Of a DNA stretch of 64,000 nucleotides, positions 36,865 to 45,477 are shown in pieces; position 1 is the first letter of the stretch, and every line of letters starts with the position of its first letter. The DNA comes from an uncultured Prevotellaceae bacterium. Its GTDB lineage: Bacteria; Bacteroidota; Bacteroidia; Bacteroidales; Bacteroidaceae. The notes under the pieces were generated by a model that was not told where the DNA came from, ran no database searches, and worked only from the letters and a program-made list of their open reading frames with translations. The stretch is from positions 25,491 to 89,490 of the forward strand of contig CADACW010000012.1 of NCBI GenBank assembly GCA_902786565.1, in the 5' to 3' direction. Position numbers and translations under genes: made by a program.

Positions 36865-37728
36865 ATGAAACCAACAGCCATTCTGCTTCTGCACTGCCCA
36901 GACCAACAGGGCATTATCTCAGAGGTAACAAAATTTATTACAGACAACCAGGGTAACATCGTCGACCTGGACCAGTATGTTGACCGCCACGAAGGAATGT
37001 TTTTTATGCGCATACAATGGGAACTCGACGGTTTCCTCATTCCTCGCGAGAAAATAGGCGAATATGTTGAGACGCTTTACTCACGCCGCTACCAGATGGA
37101 GTTCACGCTCTATTTCAGCGACCAGAGGCCCCGCATGGCCATTTTCGTGTCGAAGATGAGCCACTGCCTGTACGACCTGCTGGCACGGTGGAAGGCTGGA
37201 GAGTTCGATGTCGACATACCCTGCATCGTCTCCAACCACGAGGACTTGCGCTACGTGGCCGACCAGTTCGGCATACCTTATTACGTGTGGAGCATCAAGA
37301 AGGACCACTCGAACAAGGCCGAAGTGGAGCAAGCTGAGATGGACCTGCTGCGCGAGAAGGGGGTGACGTTCATCGTCTTGGCCCGCTATATGCAGATCAT
37401 CAGCGACGAGATGATTGCCGCCTATCCCCACCATATTATCAACATACACCATTCTTTCCTGCCCGCCTTTATGGGTGCCAAGCCCTACCACCAGGCCTAC
37501 GAGCGTGGCGTGAAGATTATCGGAGCCACCAGCCACTATGTCACCGCCGAGCTGGACGCCGGCCCCATCATCGAGCAGGACGTGGCCCGCATCACCCACA
37601 AGGACACGCCCGAAAGCCTCGTACTGAAGGGCAAGGACTTGGAGAAGATAGTCCTCTCACGCGCCGTGGCCAAGCACATCCAGCGCAAAGTGCTTACCTA
37701 CAAGAACAAGACCATCATCTTCTCGTAG
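36865..37728 (+). CDS. purU: Formyltetrahydrofolate deformylase
   Basis: Hydrolyses 10-formyl-THF to formate and THF, balancing the one-carbon pool. N-terminal ACT domain (AILLLHCPDQQGIISEVTKF), then the formyltransferase-like catalytic domain with NIHHSFLPAF, GAKPYHQAYERGVKIIGATSHY and DAGPIIEQD. Start ATG 36865 (MKPTAIL) follows the promoter; the longer frame would run through the promoter. 287 residues, standard. Confidence 0.94.
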   Translation: MKPTAILLLHCPDQQGIISEVTKFITDNQGNIVDLDQYVDRHEGMFFMRIQWELDGFLIPREKIGEYVETLYSRRYQMEFTLYFSDQRPRMAIFVSKMSHCLYDLLARWKAGEFDVDIPCIVSNHEDLRYVADQFGIPYYVWSIKKDHSNKAEVEQAEMDLLREKGVTFIVLARYMQIISDEMIAAYPHHIINIHHSFLPAFMGAKPYHQAYERGVKIIGATSHYVTAELDAGPIIEQDVARITHKDTPESLVLKGKDLEKIVLSRAVAKHIQRKVLTYKNKTIIFS

Positions 37729-37786
37729 ATTCCCGCAGGCCGCCCCACACCCCCATTTTTTTTCTGCGGCTGCTTTACCCCCCTTT

Positions 37787-37851
37787 AGAGATAAGTGCCA
37801 CTTATCTCCGAGATAAGTGCCTTTTATCTCCGAGATAAGTGGCACTTATCT
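37787..37851 (+). repeat. 65-bp 22-bp-period palindromic element, copy 3
   Basis: AGAGATAAGTG flank, units 37797-37818 and 37819-37840, closing GGCACTTATCT. Same orientation as copy 2. The centre of the TTATCTC-GAGATAA palindrome is C here and G in the others. Outer CCCCCC (37778-37783) and GGGGG (37856-37860) extend the outer stem. Lies between the purU stop and the HU-gene promoter. Confidence 0.9.
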
Positions 37852-37866
37852 TTTTGGGGGATATTT

Positions 37867-37898
37867 TTTGGAAGTATGATTCTTTTTTTATACCTTTG
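37867..37898 (+). promoter_or_regulatory. Promoter of the HU-like/hisH/hisA/LRR/hisF group
   Basis: TTTG (37867-37870), 20 bp, TACCTTTG (37891-37898). ATG of the HU-like gene is 41 bp downstream. No other promoter is visible before hisF. Confidence 0.75.
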
Positions 37899-37939
37899 CA
37901 CTTCGATAAACATTTTAACCACTAAAAACAGAACTGACT

Positions 37940-38425
37940 ATGGCAGAAAGTAAGATTGCAATGCAGTATGATTTGAAGCAGAACAACATCACCGGTAGTG
38001 CCTCAAATGGCAAATGGTATGCGCACGCCGTGCGCCGCTCGACGCTGAACACGCGAGGGCTGGCCGACCACATCGCGAAGCACGGGTCGGTCTACACCCG
38101 CGACGTGGTGGAGGGCATGTTGATAAAAATCCGTGATTCCATCGTGGAAATGCTCTTGCAGGGCGTAGGCGTGAAACTTGAGGGGTTGGGCACCTTCTAC
38201 GCCACGCTGGAGACAACGGGCGCCGACAGCCCGGAAGGGTATGTCATAGAAGACCACCTGAAGGGTGTGCACATACGATTCAGGCCGGAGCGGACTCCCG
38301 CCGAAGAGCTCACGGCACCAGCCCTGGCTCAGGAGGTGCTGCTGAACCAGCGGTTCGTGATAGACCGCAATGGAGCGCATTTGATGCAGCACGACGAGAC
38401 TAACGCGGATGAAGAATGGGACTAA
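37940..38425 (+). CDS. HU-family DNA-binding protein (HU-HIG type)
   Basis: 161 residues. The central part (HIAKHGSVYTRDVVEGMLIKIRD, LLQGVGVKLEGLGTFYATLE, VHIRFRPE) follows the HU/IHF fold: two helices, then the arm strands with GLGTF. It carries an N-terminal extension of about 40 residues and a C-terminal acidic tail. This is the extended HU variant common in Bacteroidetes rather than canonical HU (90 residues). Expected role is nucleoid or DNA bending. The stop is followed after one base by the hisH ATG, so it heads the his gene group. Confidence 0.85.
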   Translation: MAESKIAMQYDLKQNNITGSASNGKWYAHAVRRSTLNTRGLADHIAKHGSVYTRDVVEGMLIKIRDSIVEMLLQGVGVKLEGLGTFYATLETTGADSPEGYVIEDHLKGVHIRFRPERTPAEELTAPALAQEVLLNQRFVIDRNGAHLMQHDETNADEEWD

Positions 38426-38426
38426 A

Positions 38427-39059
38427 ATGAAAAAAGTAGCAGTTGTAAAATACAATGCGGGGAACATCTACTCGGTGCTCAACGCTCTGCGCCGACTGGG
38501 AGTAGAGCCGCTGCTCACCGACGACCCCTCTGAGCTGCGCAGCGCCGACCGCGTGCTCTTCCCCGGCCAGGGCGAAGCCCGCGGTGCCATGGAGTATCTC
38601 AAGGCGAGAGGCTTGGACCAGGTGATTCGCTCGCTGACGCAGCCCGTGCTGGGCATCTGCATAGGCCAGCAACTGCTGTGTCGCCACTCGGAAGAAGGCG
38701 ACGTGGACTGCCTGGGCATCTTCGACGCCGACGTGAAGCGCTTCCAGCCCACCCGCCACGAGGACAAGGTGCCCTGCATGGGGTGGAACGCCCTGTATGA
38801 CCTGAAGTCGCCCCTCTTTGATGGGCTGGGCAGTCCAGTCGCAAACAGCCCATCGGCTGACAGCAATTTCCCTTACGTCTACTTCGTCCACAGTTACTTT
38901 GTGCCCCTCTGTGCCGAGACCATCGCCGTGGCCGACTACGTGCAGCCCTACAGTGCCGCCCTCCGCAAGGACAATTTCTTCGCCACCCAGTTCCACCCGG
39001 AGAAGAGCGGCAGCGTAGGAGAGCGGATTATCAGGAATTTTATAGAAATCTCGTTATAA
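38427..39059 (+). CDS. hisH: Imidazole glycerol phosphate synthase, glutaminase subunit
   Basis: Class I glutamine amidotransferase supplying ammonia to HisF. Seen: VVKYNAGNIYSVLNALRRLG, oxyanion-loop region LFPGQGEARGAM, nucleophile elbow GICIGQQLL, and the His/Glu pair in ATQFHPEKSG. ATG 38427 (MKKVAVVKY) is one base after the HU-like stop. 210 residues, standard. Works as a dimer with HisF, 2.5 kb downstream. Confidence 0.95.
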   Translation: MKKVAVVKYNAGNIYSVLNALRRLGVEPLLTDDPSELRSADRVLFPGQGEARGAMEYLKARGLDQVIRSLTQPVLGICIGQQLLCRHSEEGDVDCLGIFDADVKRFQPTRHEDKVPCMGWNALYDLKSPLFDGLGSPVANSPSADSNFPYVYFVHSYFVPLCAETIAVADYVQPYSAALRKDNFFATQFHPEKSGSVGERIIRNFIEISL

Positions 39060-39126
39060 CAGGATAACGTGATAACGAGAAAACGAAACATCGTTATAAC
39101 GAGATAACGTAATAACGTGATAACGA
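39051..39126 (+). repeat. ATAACG-rich short repeats between hisH and hisA
   Basis: Two copies of TCGTTATAAC (39051-39060 and 39091-39100) are each followed by two or three copies of a GATAACG-type motif. The hisH stop lies in the first copy. Inverted (CGTTAT) and direct (ATAACG) versions can pair. The hisA ribosome-binding site AGAAGGA follows immediately. Confidence 0.7.
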
Positions 39127-39143
39127 CAAAAGAAGGAAAAAAA

Positions 39144-39875
39144 ATGATAGAACTCATCCCCGCAATCGACATCATCAACGGCCAGTGCGTGCGACTGACC
39201 AAGGGCGACTACGACCAGAAGACCGTCTACGGCGACCCGATAGAGATGGCCCGCGAGTTTGAGCGGCTGGGCTTCCGCCGCCTGCACGTGGTTGACCTCG
39301 ACGGGGCCAGGTCGCGCCACATCGTCAATGTTGAGATGCTGAAGGCCATCACCACGGAGACCCAGTTGGTGGTGGACTTCGGCGGGGGCCTGAAGACCGA
39401 CGACGACATTGGCCGCGCCTTCGAGGCCGGTGCCAGCATGGTCACCGTAGGCTCTGTGGCCGTCACCCAGCCCGAACTGACGGCCCAATGGCTGCGCAAG
39501 TACGGCCCGGAGCGCATCATCCTGGGTGCCGACGTGCGACAGGGGCGCATCAGCATCAACGGCTGGAAGGAAGACTCGGCAGAAGAACTGCTGCCCTTCC
39601 TCCAGAAGTACGTCGACTTGGGCGTGCGCAACGTGCTCTGCACAGAAATCTCGAAGGACGGCACCCTGCAAGGCCCCGCCACCCAATTATACAAAAAGGT
39701 GATGGCGGCCTACCCCACCCTGCACCTCATTGCCAGTGGTGGCGTCTCGTCAGAGGCTGACATCGCCGGCCTGCAAGCCGCCGGCATCCCCGCCGTGGTC
39801 TTCGGAAAAGCCATCTACGAGGGCCGCATCGACCTGGCCGAACTCATAAAAACAGTAACATCTGATAACCATTAA
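39144..39875 (+). CDS. hisA: ProFAR isomerase
   Basis: Amadori isomerase of histidine synthesis, an eightfold barrel. Seen: LIPAIDIINGQCVRLTKGD (catalytic Asp early), VVDFGGGLKTDDDI, LGADVRQGRISINGWKE (second Asp), and IASGGVSSEADI. I chose ATG 39144 (MIELIPAID) with the upstream AAGGA; the longer frame from 39117 would include the repeat. 243 residues, standard. Confidence 0.95.
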   Translation: MIELIPAIDIINGQCVRLTKGDYDQKTVYGDPIEMAREFERLGFRRLHVVDLDGARSRHIVNVEMLKAITTETQLVVDFGGGLKTDDDIGRAFEAGASMVTVGSVAVTQPELTAQWLRKYGPERIILGADVRQGRISINGWKEDSAEELLPFLQKYVDLGVRNVLCTEISKDGTLQGPATQLYKKVMAAYPTLHLIASGGVSSEADIAGLQAAGIPAVVFGKAIYEGRIDLAELIKTVTSDNH

Positions 39876-39888
39876 ACAAATAGCAACT

Positions 39889-41544
39889 ATGAAAAAGAGA
39901 CTTTTCACTTTAGCTGCACTGGCACTCGCAATGACGAGCGTGCAGGCGAGCGTAGTGATTAACAGGACGAACTTCCCTGATGACAATTTCCGTGCACAGG
40001 TGAAGGAACACTTTGATAACATCGAGGAGGACGACATTATTAGTGACGAGGAAATGGAGGCCAACGGCGGACAGCATACCTTTGACAGGGTCAGCAACCT
40101 GAAAGGCATCGAACTGCTGACATCCATTACAGAACTGTATCTTGTCAATTACCCGGATGGGCCATGCCTGAGGACATTCGACTACGCCCTGCCGAACCTG
40201 AACACGCTGGACATCCAGGACCAGGTCGGCGAATTGACAATGGTAGATGCATCGAAGTGTACCAACCTGGAAATTTTCTTGGCAGGCGAGAATCCCGCCA
40301 GTCTCTCAACGCTGAAACTGCCCAGCAGCCTCAAGGATCTCGCTCTGAATAACGCCCCCCTCATCAAGACCTTCGACCCGAAGCAGTTACCCGACCTCAG
40401 GTCAGTCGTGTTTACGGGCACGACAGGTATCACCGACTTGGACTTCAGCGGCCACAAGTCGATACAAAACATTGGTGTTGATGGCATACATGATTACTAT
40501 CAACTCAATTCGCTCAACATGGCAAACTGCCCGCTGCTGACGAACATTGACATCAAGAGCAGCACCATCAAGTCGCTCACCTTCAAGAGCCTGCCCGAAG
40601 TGCTTGACATTCTTGTGTACGAGAGCGACATTACCAGTATGCTCGTCGATGACTTGGCGCAACTCAGCTCCATCGAGGCTCACAACAACGTGCTCGGCAC
40701 GCTGACGCTGAACAACCTGCCCGCCATCTACGGACTGGACTGCCACAACAACAAACTCCAAACGCTCATCATCGACAAATGCCCGAGCATGAACGGCATC
40801 AATGCAGAGCACAACAGACTGATGTGGCTCGACTTGAAAGACGTGAAGGATAACGGTGCGGAGATGAACTCCCTATACATTGGCGACCAGCAGCCCAATG
40901 CCATCGCATGGAAACTGACGCCAGAGAAGGTCGGCCTGAAGGTGCACGAGCGTTTCGACGTAACCCGTGTGCTGAACCTCGTGGCCAATGGCAAAGACGT
41001 AACGCCTGAGTGGTACGAACTGGACGGGGTGAAGTACTTCGTGTTCTCCAACGACGGTACCAATGCCGAAAGCCTTATGGGCAACAAGACCACCTACGAG
41101 TATGAGACGAAGTGGCCATACCAGTGGATGGAAGGCAACTCGAAGGACAACAATCTGCCCGTCAGTCTCTACATTTCCAACGTTGAGAAGCCTGCCTCGT
41201 GGATTCGCCTCTCCACCAACAGCGTCACCGCCCTGGCCGAGACCGGCGAGCTTACCCCCGTAGGCCCAGGCCGTGCCACCATCACCGTCACCGGTGCCGC
41301 AACCGACTACCGCCAGGCCCCGCCACAGGTGAGCTACACCGTATTTATTAACGTGCGCGAGGGCGACGTCAATATGGACGGCGTGGTCGACGTGGCCGAC
41401 ATCTCCACCACGCTGACCTACATGGCTGGAAGCGAGACCATTACCCTGCAGCAGGCCGACGTGAATAAAGACGGCGAAATTGATGTGGCCGACATCTCCG
41501 CCATATTAACTATTATGGCATCAAAAAGCCGACAAATGAAATGA
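39889..41544 (+). CDS. Secreted leucine-rich protein with dockerin-like C-terminus, inside the his genes
   Basis: 551 residues. Signal peptide [20 protein letters not shown]. Next comes the [15 protein letters not shown]...ISDEEM start typical of Prevotella LRR proteins. A series of irregular LRR-like units runs from about residue 60 to 320 (LTSLDVSGC-type pattern: [33 protein letters not shown]). A beta-sandwich-like region and two dockerin-like repeats follow: [18 protein letters not shown] and [18 protein letters not shown]. It starts 13 bp after hisA and its stop overlaps the hisF ATG (ATGA). Function probably adhesion or binding; nothing links it to histidine. Confidence 0.85.
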   Translation: MKKRLFTLAALALAMTSVQASVVINRTNFPDDNFRAQVKEHFDNIEEDDIISDEEMEANGGQHTFDRVSNLKGIELLTSITELYLVNYPDGPCLRTFDYALPNLNTLDIQDQVGELTMVDASKCTNLEIFLAGENPASLSTLKLPSSLKDLALNNAPLIKTFDPKQLPDLRSVVFTGTTGITDLDFSGHKSIQNIGVDGIHDYYQLNSLNMANCPLLTNIDIKSSTIKSLTFKSLPEVLDILVYESDITSMLVDDLAQLSSIEAHNNVLGTLTLNNLPAIYGLDCHNNKLQTLIIDKCPSMNGINAEHNRLMWLDLKDVKDNGAEMNSLYIGDQQPNAIAWKLTPEKVGLKVHERFDVTRVLNLVANGKDVTPEWYELDGVKYFVFSNDGTNAESLMGNKTTYEYETKWPYQWMEGNSKDNNLPVSLYISNVEKPASWIRLSTNSVTALAETGELTPVGPGRATITVTGAATDYRQAPPQVSYTVFINVREGDVNMDGVVDVADISTTLTYMAGSETITLQQADVNKDGEIDVADISAILTIMASKSRQMK

Positions 41545-42314
41545 ACAAGGATTTTTCGTCGCTGGCCAAGCGCATCATCCCCTGTCTCGACGTGAAGGAC
41601 GGGGAGACCGTGAAAGGTGTAAACTTCGTGAGCCTGCGTAGTGCGGGCGACCCCGTGGAGCTGGGAAAGGCTTACAGCGAGCAAGGGGCCGACGAATTGG
41701 TGTTCCTCGACATCACAGCCTCCTTCGAGGGCCGCAAGACGTTTACTGACATGGTGACCCGCGTGGCCAGGGAAATCAATATCCCCTTCACTGTCGGCGG
41801 CGGCATCAACGAACTGGCCGACGTGGAGCGCATGCTCTATGCCGGGGCCGACAAGGTGAGCATCAACAGCGCGGCCCTGCGCTGTCCTCAACTGATTGAG
41901 GAGATAGCCCGCCGGTTCGGTTCGCAGGTGTGTGTGGTGGCCATCGACGCCCGCCACGACAGCGACGGGTGGTTCACCTACGTCAAAGGCGGGCGCGAGC
42001 GAGTGGAGCGCGGACTCTTCGAGTGGGCCCACGAGGCGCAGGAGCGCGGCGCTGGCGAGATACTCTTCACCTCGATGGACCACGACGGCGTGAAGGCAGG
42101 CTATGCCAACGAGGCCCTGGCCCGGCTGGCCGACAGCTTGAGCATCCCCATCATCGCCAGTGGCGGTGCAGGCTGCAAGCAGCATTTCCGCGACGCCTTC
42201 ACCCTGGGTCATGCCGACGCCGCCCTTGCCGCCAGTGTGTTCCACTTCGGCGAGATTCCCATTCCTGAACTGAAGCAATACCTTCGCGCCGAAGGCATCA
42301 ACGTCAGACTGTAA
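41541..42314 (+). CDS. hisF: Imidazole glycerol phosphate synthase, cyclase subunit
   Basis: Barrel enzyme that condenses PRFAR with ammonia from HisH. Seen: [19 protein letters not shown] (Asp near residue 14), [36 protein letters not shown], and [11 protein letters not shown]. 257 residues. ATG overlaps the stop of the secreted LRR gene, so hisF translation is probably coupled to that gene. The usual next gene, hisIE, is absent; a convergent ABC ATPase follows 11 bp away. Confidence 0.95.
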   Translation: MNKDFSSLAKRIIPCLDVKDGETVKGVNFVSLRSAGDPVELGKAYSEQGADELVFLDITASFEGRKTFTDMVTRVAREINIPFTVGGGINELADVERMLYAGADKVSINSAALRCPQLIEEIARRFGSQVCVVAIDARHDSDGWFTYVKGGRERVERGLFEWAHEAQERGAGEILFTSMDHDGVKAGYANEALARLADSLSIPIIASGGAGCKQHFRDAFTLGHADAALAASVFHFGEIPIPELKQYLRAEGINVRL

Positions 42315-42325
42315 TCAAAAAGTGT

Positions 42326-43666
42326 TTATCGGACAAGCGTCTTCCTGTGGTCAATACACTCAGGAAACTCTTCATCGTAATGGGTAACCATGATGAGCGT
42401 CTTTCCGGGACGCTGGCAGAAGGTGTCGATGATGTCTTTGACGCGCTGGCGGTTGTAGCTGTCAAGTCCGTGTAGCGGCTCGTCGAGGATGAGCAGCGCA
42501 GGGTCTTTGACGAAAGCACGGGCCAGGAGGGCCAGCCGCTGCTCGCCGCTGGAGAGCGAGAGGAAGGGCCGCTGCTCCATTCCGCCAAGGCCGAAAAGGC
42601 GCATCCACCAGTGGCACGTCTCGCGCTCGGCCTCGTTGGTGCGCGTAAAGAGCCCCATGGTGTCCTTCAGTCCGCTGGCCACTATCTGCTCAACGGGCAG
42701 ATTGTGGTGATAGGCACGGTGCATCTCCGGCGATACATAACCAATGCGTCGCTTAATCTGCCAAATGGTCTCGCCCGACCCCCTCTGCTTGCCAAACAGG
42801 CAGATGTTACAGGCATAGGCCTGTGGATTGTCGGCGCTGATGAGCGAGAGCAGCGTTGACTTGCCGCTGCCGTTCTGGCCCGACAATGCCCATCGCTCGC
42901 CCTCGCGGACAGTCCAGTCGAGATGGCTCAAAATGGTGCGACTGCCGTAGCGGATGCTCACGTCGGTCATCTGCACCACCTCGCTGCCCCTGCAATCGGG
43001 AGCCGCCGGCAAGTGCAGGAGCAACTGGCGGTCATCATCGCCCAGACGGGGTGCCTCGGCCCTCATCACGCTCTCTGGCGTCAGCCATACAATATCGTCG
43101 ACATAGTCGGGAATATCGTCACAACGCGACACGACGAGGTAGATGGTCAGCTGTTGCGACTGGATTAACCGGTAGAGCAAGGCGCGCAACTGCTGTCGCG
43201 TCTCGGCATCAAGTCCGATGAAAGGATTGTCGAGGATGAGCGTCTGCGGGCGGGCCATCAGTGTCTTGACGAGCTGGAACTTGCGCAACTCGCCGCTGGA
43301 AAGCAGAATGACGTACTTGTCGAGCAAGTCCATCAGGCCGAACTGCATATAGAGTTGCTGCTGCAAGCTCCGCCGCTCGGAGGTGTCGGGGCCGGAGAGC
43401 AGAAACGAGCGTTCCAGCGCCTGCCCCACAGTAGGCGTCTCGGCGTCGATGTCGTGCTGGTTCCACCGCAGCTGCAAGTAGTAGACCCTGTCGGTGGCGG
43501 GTCCGTAAGAGTCGCAAAAAGCGATGTAGCGCACGGTGTCGCTGGCCATTTGCCGACGCATCTTCTCAACATACTGTGTCTTGCCGCTGCCGTTCAGCCC
43601 GGCTATTGCTATGATTTTCTTCCTGACCATACCTTGCTCTGGTTTTTGTTCACAAAATCTTTCCAT
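42326..43666 (-). CDS. Tandem ABC ATPase, ModF/PhrA-like
   Basis: 446 residues with two complete ABC domains and no transmembrane part. First: Walker A GLNGSGKT, signature [12 protein letters not shown], Walker [13 protein letters not shown]. Second: Walker [10 protein letters not shown], signature [15 protein letters not shown], Walker [14 protein letters not shown]-loop VTHYDEE. This resembles ModF (PhrA), a soluble double ATPase of unclear role linked in some bacteria to molybdate. No permease gene is adjacent. The frame opens at ATG 43666, but ATG 43630 ([11 protein letters not shown]) places the first strand normally and may be the real start. Both overlap the ruvC end. Confidence 0.8.
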   Translation of the reverse strand: MERFCEQKPEQGMVRKKIIAIAGLNGSGKTQYVEKMRRQMASDTVRYIAFCDSYGPATDRVYYLQLRWNQHDIDAETPTVGQALERSFLLSGPDTSERRSLQQQLYMQFGLMDLLDKYVILLSSGELRKFQLVKTLMARPQTLILDNPFIGLDAETRQQLRALLYRLIQSQQLTIYLVVSRCDDIPDYVDDIVWLTPESVMRAEAPRLGDDDRQLLLHLPAAPDCRGSEVVQMTDVSIRYGSRTILSHLDWTVREGERWALSGQNGSGKSTLLSLISADNPQAYACNICLFGKQRGSGETIWQIKRRIGYVSPEMHRAYHHNLPVEQIVASGLKDTMGLFTRTNEAERETCHWWMRLFGLGGMEQRPFLSLSSGEQRLALLARAFVKDPALLILDEPLHGLDSYNRQRVKDIIDTFCQRPGKTLIMVTHYDEEFPECIDHRKTLVR

Positions 43667-44178
43667 CCCTTATAGTGCGGTGCATCGCTGTCCGGTCTGC
43701 CCATCTGCAAGAAGTGGCAATAGGCGGCGGCCAGCGCGTCGGTGGCGTCCATAAATTTGCCCATCTCGTCATTGGGAATCTTCAGCAGGCGCTGGAGCAT
43801 TCCCGCCACCTGCTCCTTCGAGGCACTGCCATTGCCCGTCAGCGCCATTTTGATCTTCATCGGGGCATATTCGTGGATAGGCACGCTGTGGTGAATGGCG
43901 GCGGCAATGGCCACCCCCTGGGCCCGTCCCAGCTTTAGCATCGACTGCACGTTCTTGCCAAAGAAAGGGGCTTCAATGGCCAGTTCGTCGGGCAGATAGG
44001 AGTCGATGATTCCCGTCACCCGCTCGAAGATGTGACCCAGTTTCAGGTAAGCGTCGCCAAACTTGCGCAGGTCAATGATGCCCATTGTCACCATCTGCGC
44101 CTTGCCGTCGACAACCCGCAGAATGCCATAGCCCATAATGTTTGTGCCTGGGTCGATGCCCAATATGATTTTTTCCAT
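43609..44178 (-). CDS. ruvC: Holliday junction resolvase RuvC
   Basis: Dimeric nuclease cutting four-way junctions after RuvAB migration. Seen: [16 protein letters not shown] with the first catalytic Asp, [27 protein letters not shown] with the glutamate, and the C-terminal [12 protein letters not shown] with the last two acidic residues. I chose ATG 44178 ([11 protein letters not shown]), giving 189 residues; the longer frame extends through the promoter. The TATCTTTG box is only 9 bp upstream, so the transcript has nearly no leader. Confidence 0.95.
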   Translation of the reverse strand: MEKIILGIDPGTNIMGYGILRVVDGKAQMVTMGIIDLRKFGDAYLKLGHIFERVTGIIDSYLPDELAIEAPFFGKNVQSMLKLGRAQGVAIAAAIHHSVPIHEYAPMKIKMALTGNGSASKEQVAGMLQRLLKIPNDEMGKFMDATDALAAAYCHFLQMGRPDSDAPHYKGWKDFVNKNQSKVWSGRKS

Positions 44179-44187
44179 AAGCGGCTG

Positions 44188-44195
44188 CAAAGATA
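44188..44195 (-). promoter_or_regulatory. -7 box of ruvC
   Basis: TATCTTTG on the minus strand; a TTTG is present with 22-bp spacing (44221-44218), slightly long. Confidence 0.5.
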
Positions 44196-44265
44196 CACTT
44201 TTTTTCAAAGACTGTGACAAATTTTAGATTATTTGGCTTTGAGAATTTAAAATAATACTAAAGAA

Positions 44266-44297
44266 TTTGCAAATAATAAATAAAAAATGTATTTTTG
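44266..44297 (+). promoter_or_regulatory. Promoter of the REC-histidine kinase gene
   Basis: TTTG (44266-44269), 20 bp, TATTTTTG (44290-44297), in an AT-rich region, 32 bp before the ATG. Confidence 0.7.
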
Positions 44298-44329
44298 CAG
44301 TCGTAAAACTTTAACCGACTATCCTTTGC

Positions 44330-45472
44330 ATGACAGAGAACGAGAATCTGGAGTCAATTATCAATAAAAGTGACTTCAAAATATTGATAGTGGACGACGT
44401 GGTGAGCAACGTGCTACTGCTGAAGATTCTTCTTGCCAACGAGAAGTATCAGGTGTGCACAGCCAACTGCGGCAATATGTGTATTGAGCAGGCCAAGAAA
44501 GAGAGCCCTGACTTGATACTGCTGGACGTGATGATGCCCGACATCAATGGCTTCGACACTGCCACCATCTTGAAAAAAGACCCCACTACCGCCGATATAC
44601 CCATCATCTTCCTGACAGCACTCAACAACCCCAGCGACCTGGTGCATGGATTCCAGGTGGGAGCAAGTGACTTCCTGACCAAGCCCTTCAACAAGGAGGA
44701 ACTGGTCATCCGTGTGTTCCATCAAATCAAGCTCGTGGCCGCCCGCCACATCATTGAGAAGCAAAACGCAGAACTGAGGGCCACCATCTCCAACCGCGAC
44801 AAGATGTATTCGGTCATCGCCCACGACCTGCGCTCGCCAATGGCCAGCATCCGCATGGTGCTCAACCTTGTGGCAACAGCCATATCGCCCGATGTGATAG
44901 GCCCCGAACTGTACGGACTTCTTGACAAGGCCAACAAGGAGAGTGAGGATGTGCACGACCTGCTGGACAATCTGCTGAAATGGACCAAGAGCCAGACTGG
45001 CCGCTTGAACGTGGTGACGCAGGACCTGGACCTATGCGACATCATCCCCGGCGTGGTGGATATCTTCGAGATTATTGCGCAGACCAAGCATATCAAGCTA
45101 AACTATCAATGCACCGACGAACCACTGGTGGTGCGTGCCGACAACGACATGCTGAAGACCGTGGTGCGCAACTTTATGTCAAACGCCATCAAGTTCTCGC
45201 CCGAAAACAGCGAGGTAAACATTACCATGACCTCAGAGGGTGACTATGCAAAGATCAGTGTCCGCGACCATGGTGTGGGCATTGCCCCCGAAAGGCTTGC
45301 CACCATTTTCAAGAAGGGAGACACCACCTACGGCACCGGCGGCGAAGAGGGTTCGGGCCTGGGCCTGCAACTCTGTGCCGACTTTGCCCGCAAGAACGGC
45401 GGCGACGTGATGGTGGAGTCGGAACTGGGCAAAGGCTCCGTCTTCAGTGTGCTGGTGCCCCTGAAGAAATAA
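44330..45472 (+). CDS. Response regulator-histidine kinase fusion (REC first)
   Basis: 380 residues. Receiver domain at about 17-135: ILIVDDVVSN, phospho-acceptor LILLDVMMPD, TALNNPS, TKPFNKEE. Then a short coiled region, HisKA with VIAHDLRSPMASIRM (phospho-His) and HATPase with RNFMSNAIKFS (N box), DHGVGIAPE (G1), EGSGLGLQL (G2). No membrane segment or sensor domain, so it is a cytosolic kinase whose input is its own receiver domain, phosphorylated by another kinase. There is no partner regulator nearby. Convergent with sbcC, 5 bp away. Confidence 0.93.
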   Translation: MTENENLESIINKSDFKILIVDDVVSNVLLLKILLANEKYQVCTANCGNMCIEQAKKESPDLILLDVMMPDINGFDTATILKKDPTTADIPIIFLTALNNPSDLVHGFQVGASDFLTKPFNKEELVIRVFHQIKLVAARHIIEKQNAELRATISNRDKMYSVIAHDLRSPMASIRMVLNLVATAISPDVIGPELYGLLDKANKESEDVHDLLDNLLKWTKSQTGRLNVVTQDLDLCDIIPGVVDIFEIIAQTKHIKLNYQCTDEPLVVRADNDMLKTVVRNFMSNAIKFSPENSEVNITMTSEGDYAKISVRDHGVGIAPERLATIFKKGDTTYGTGGEEGSGLGLQLCADFARKNGGDVMVESELGKGSVFSVLVPLKK

Positions 45473-45477
45473 GAGCA

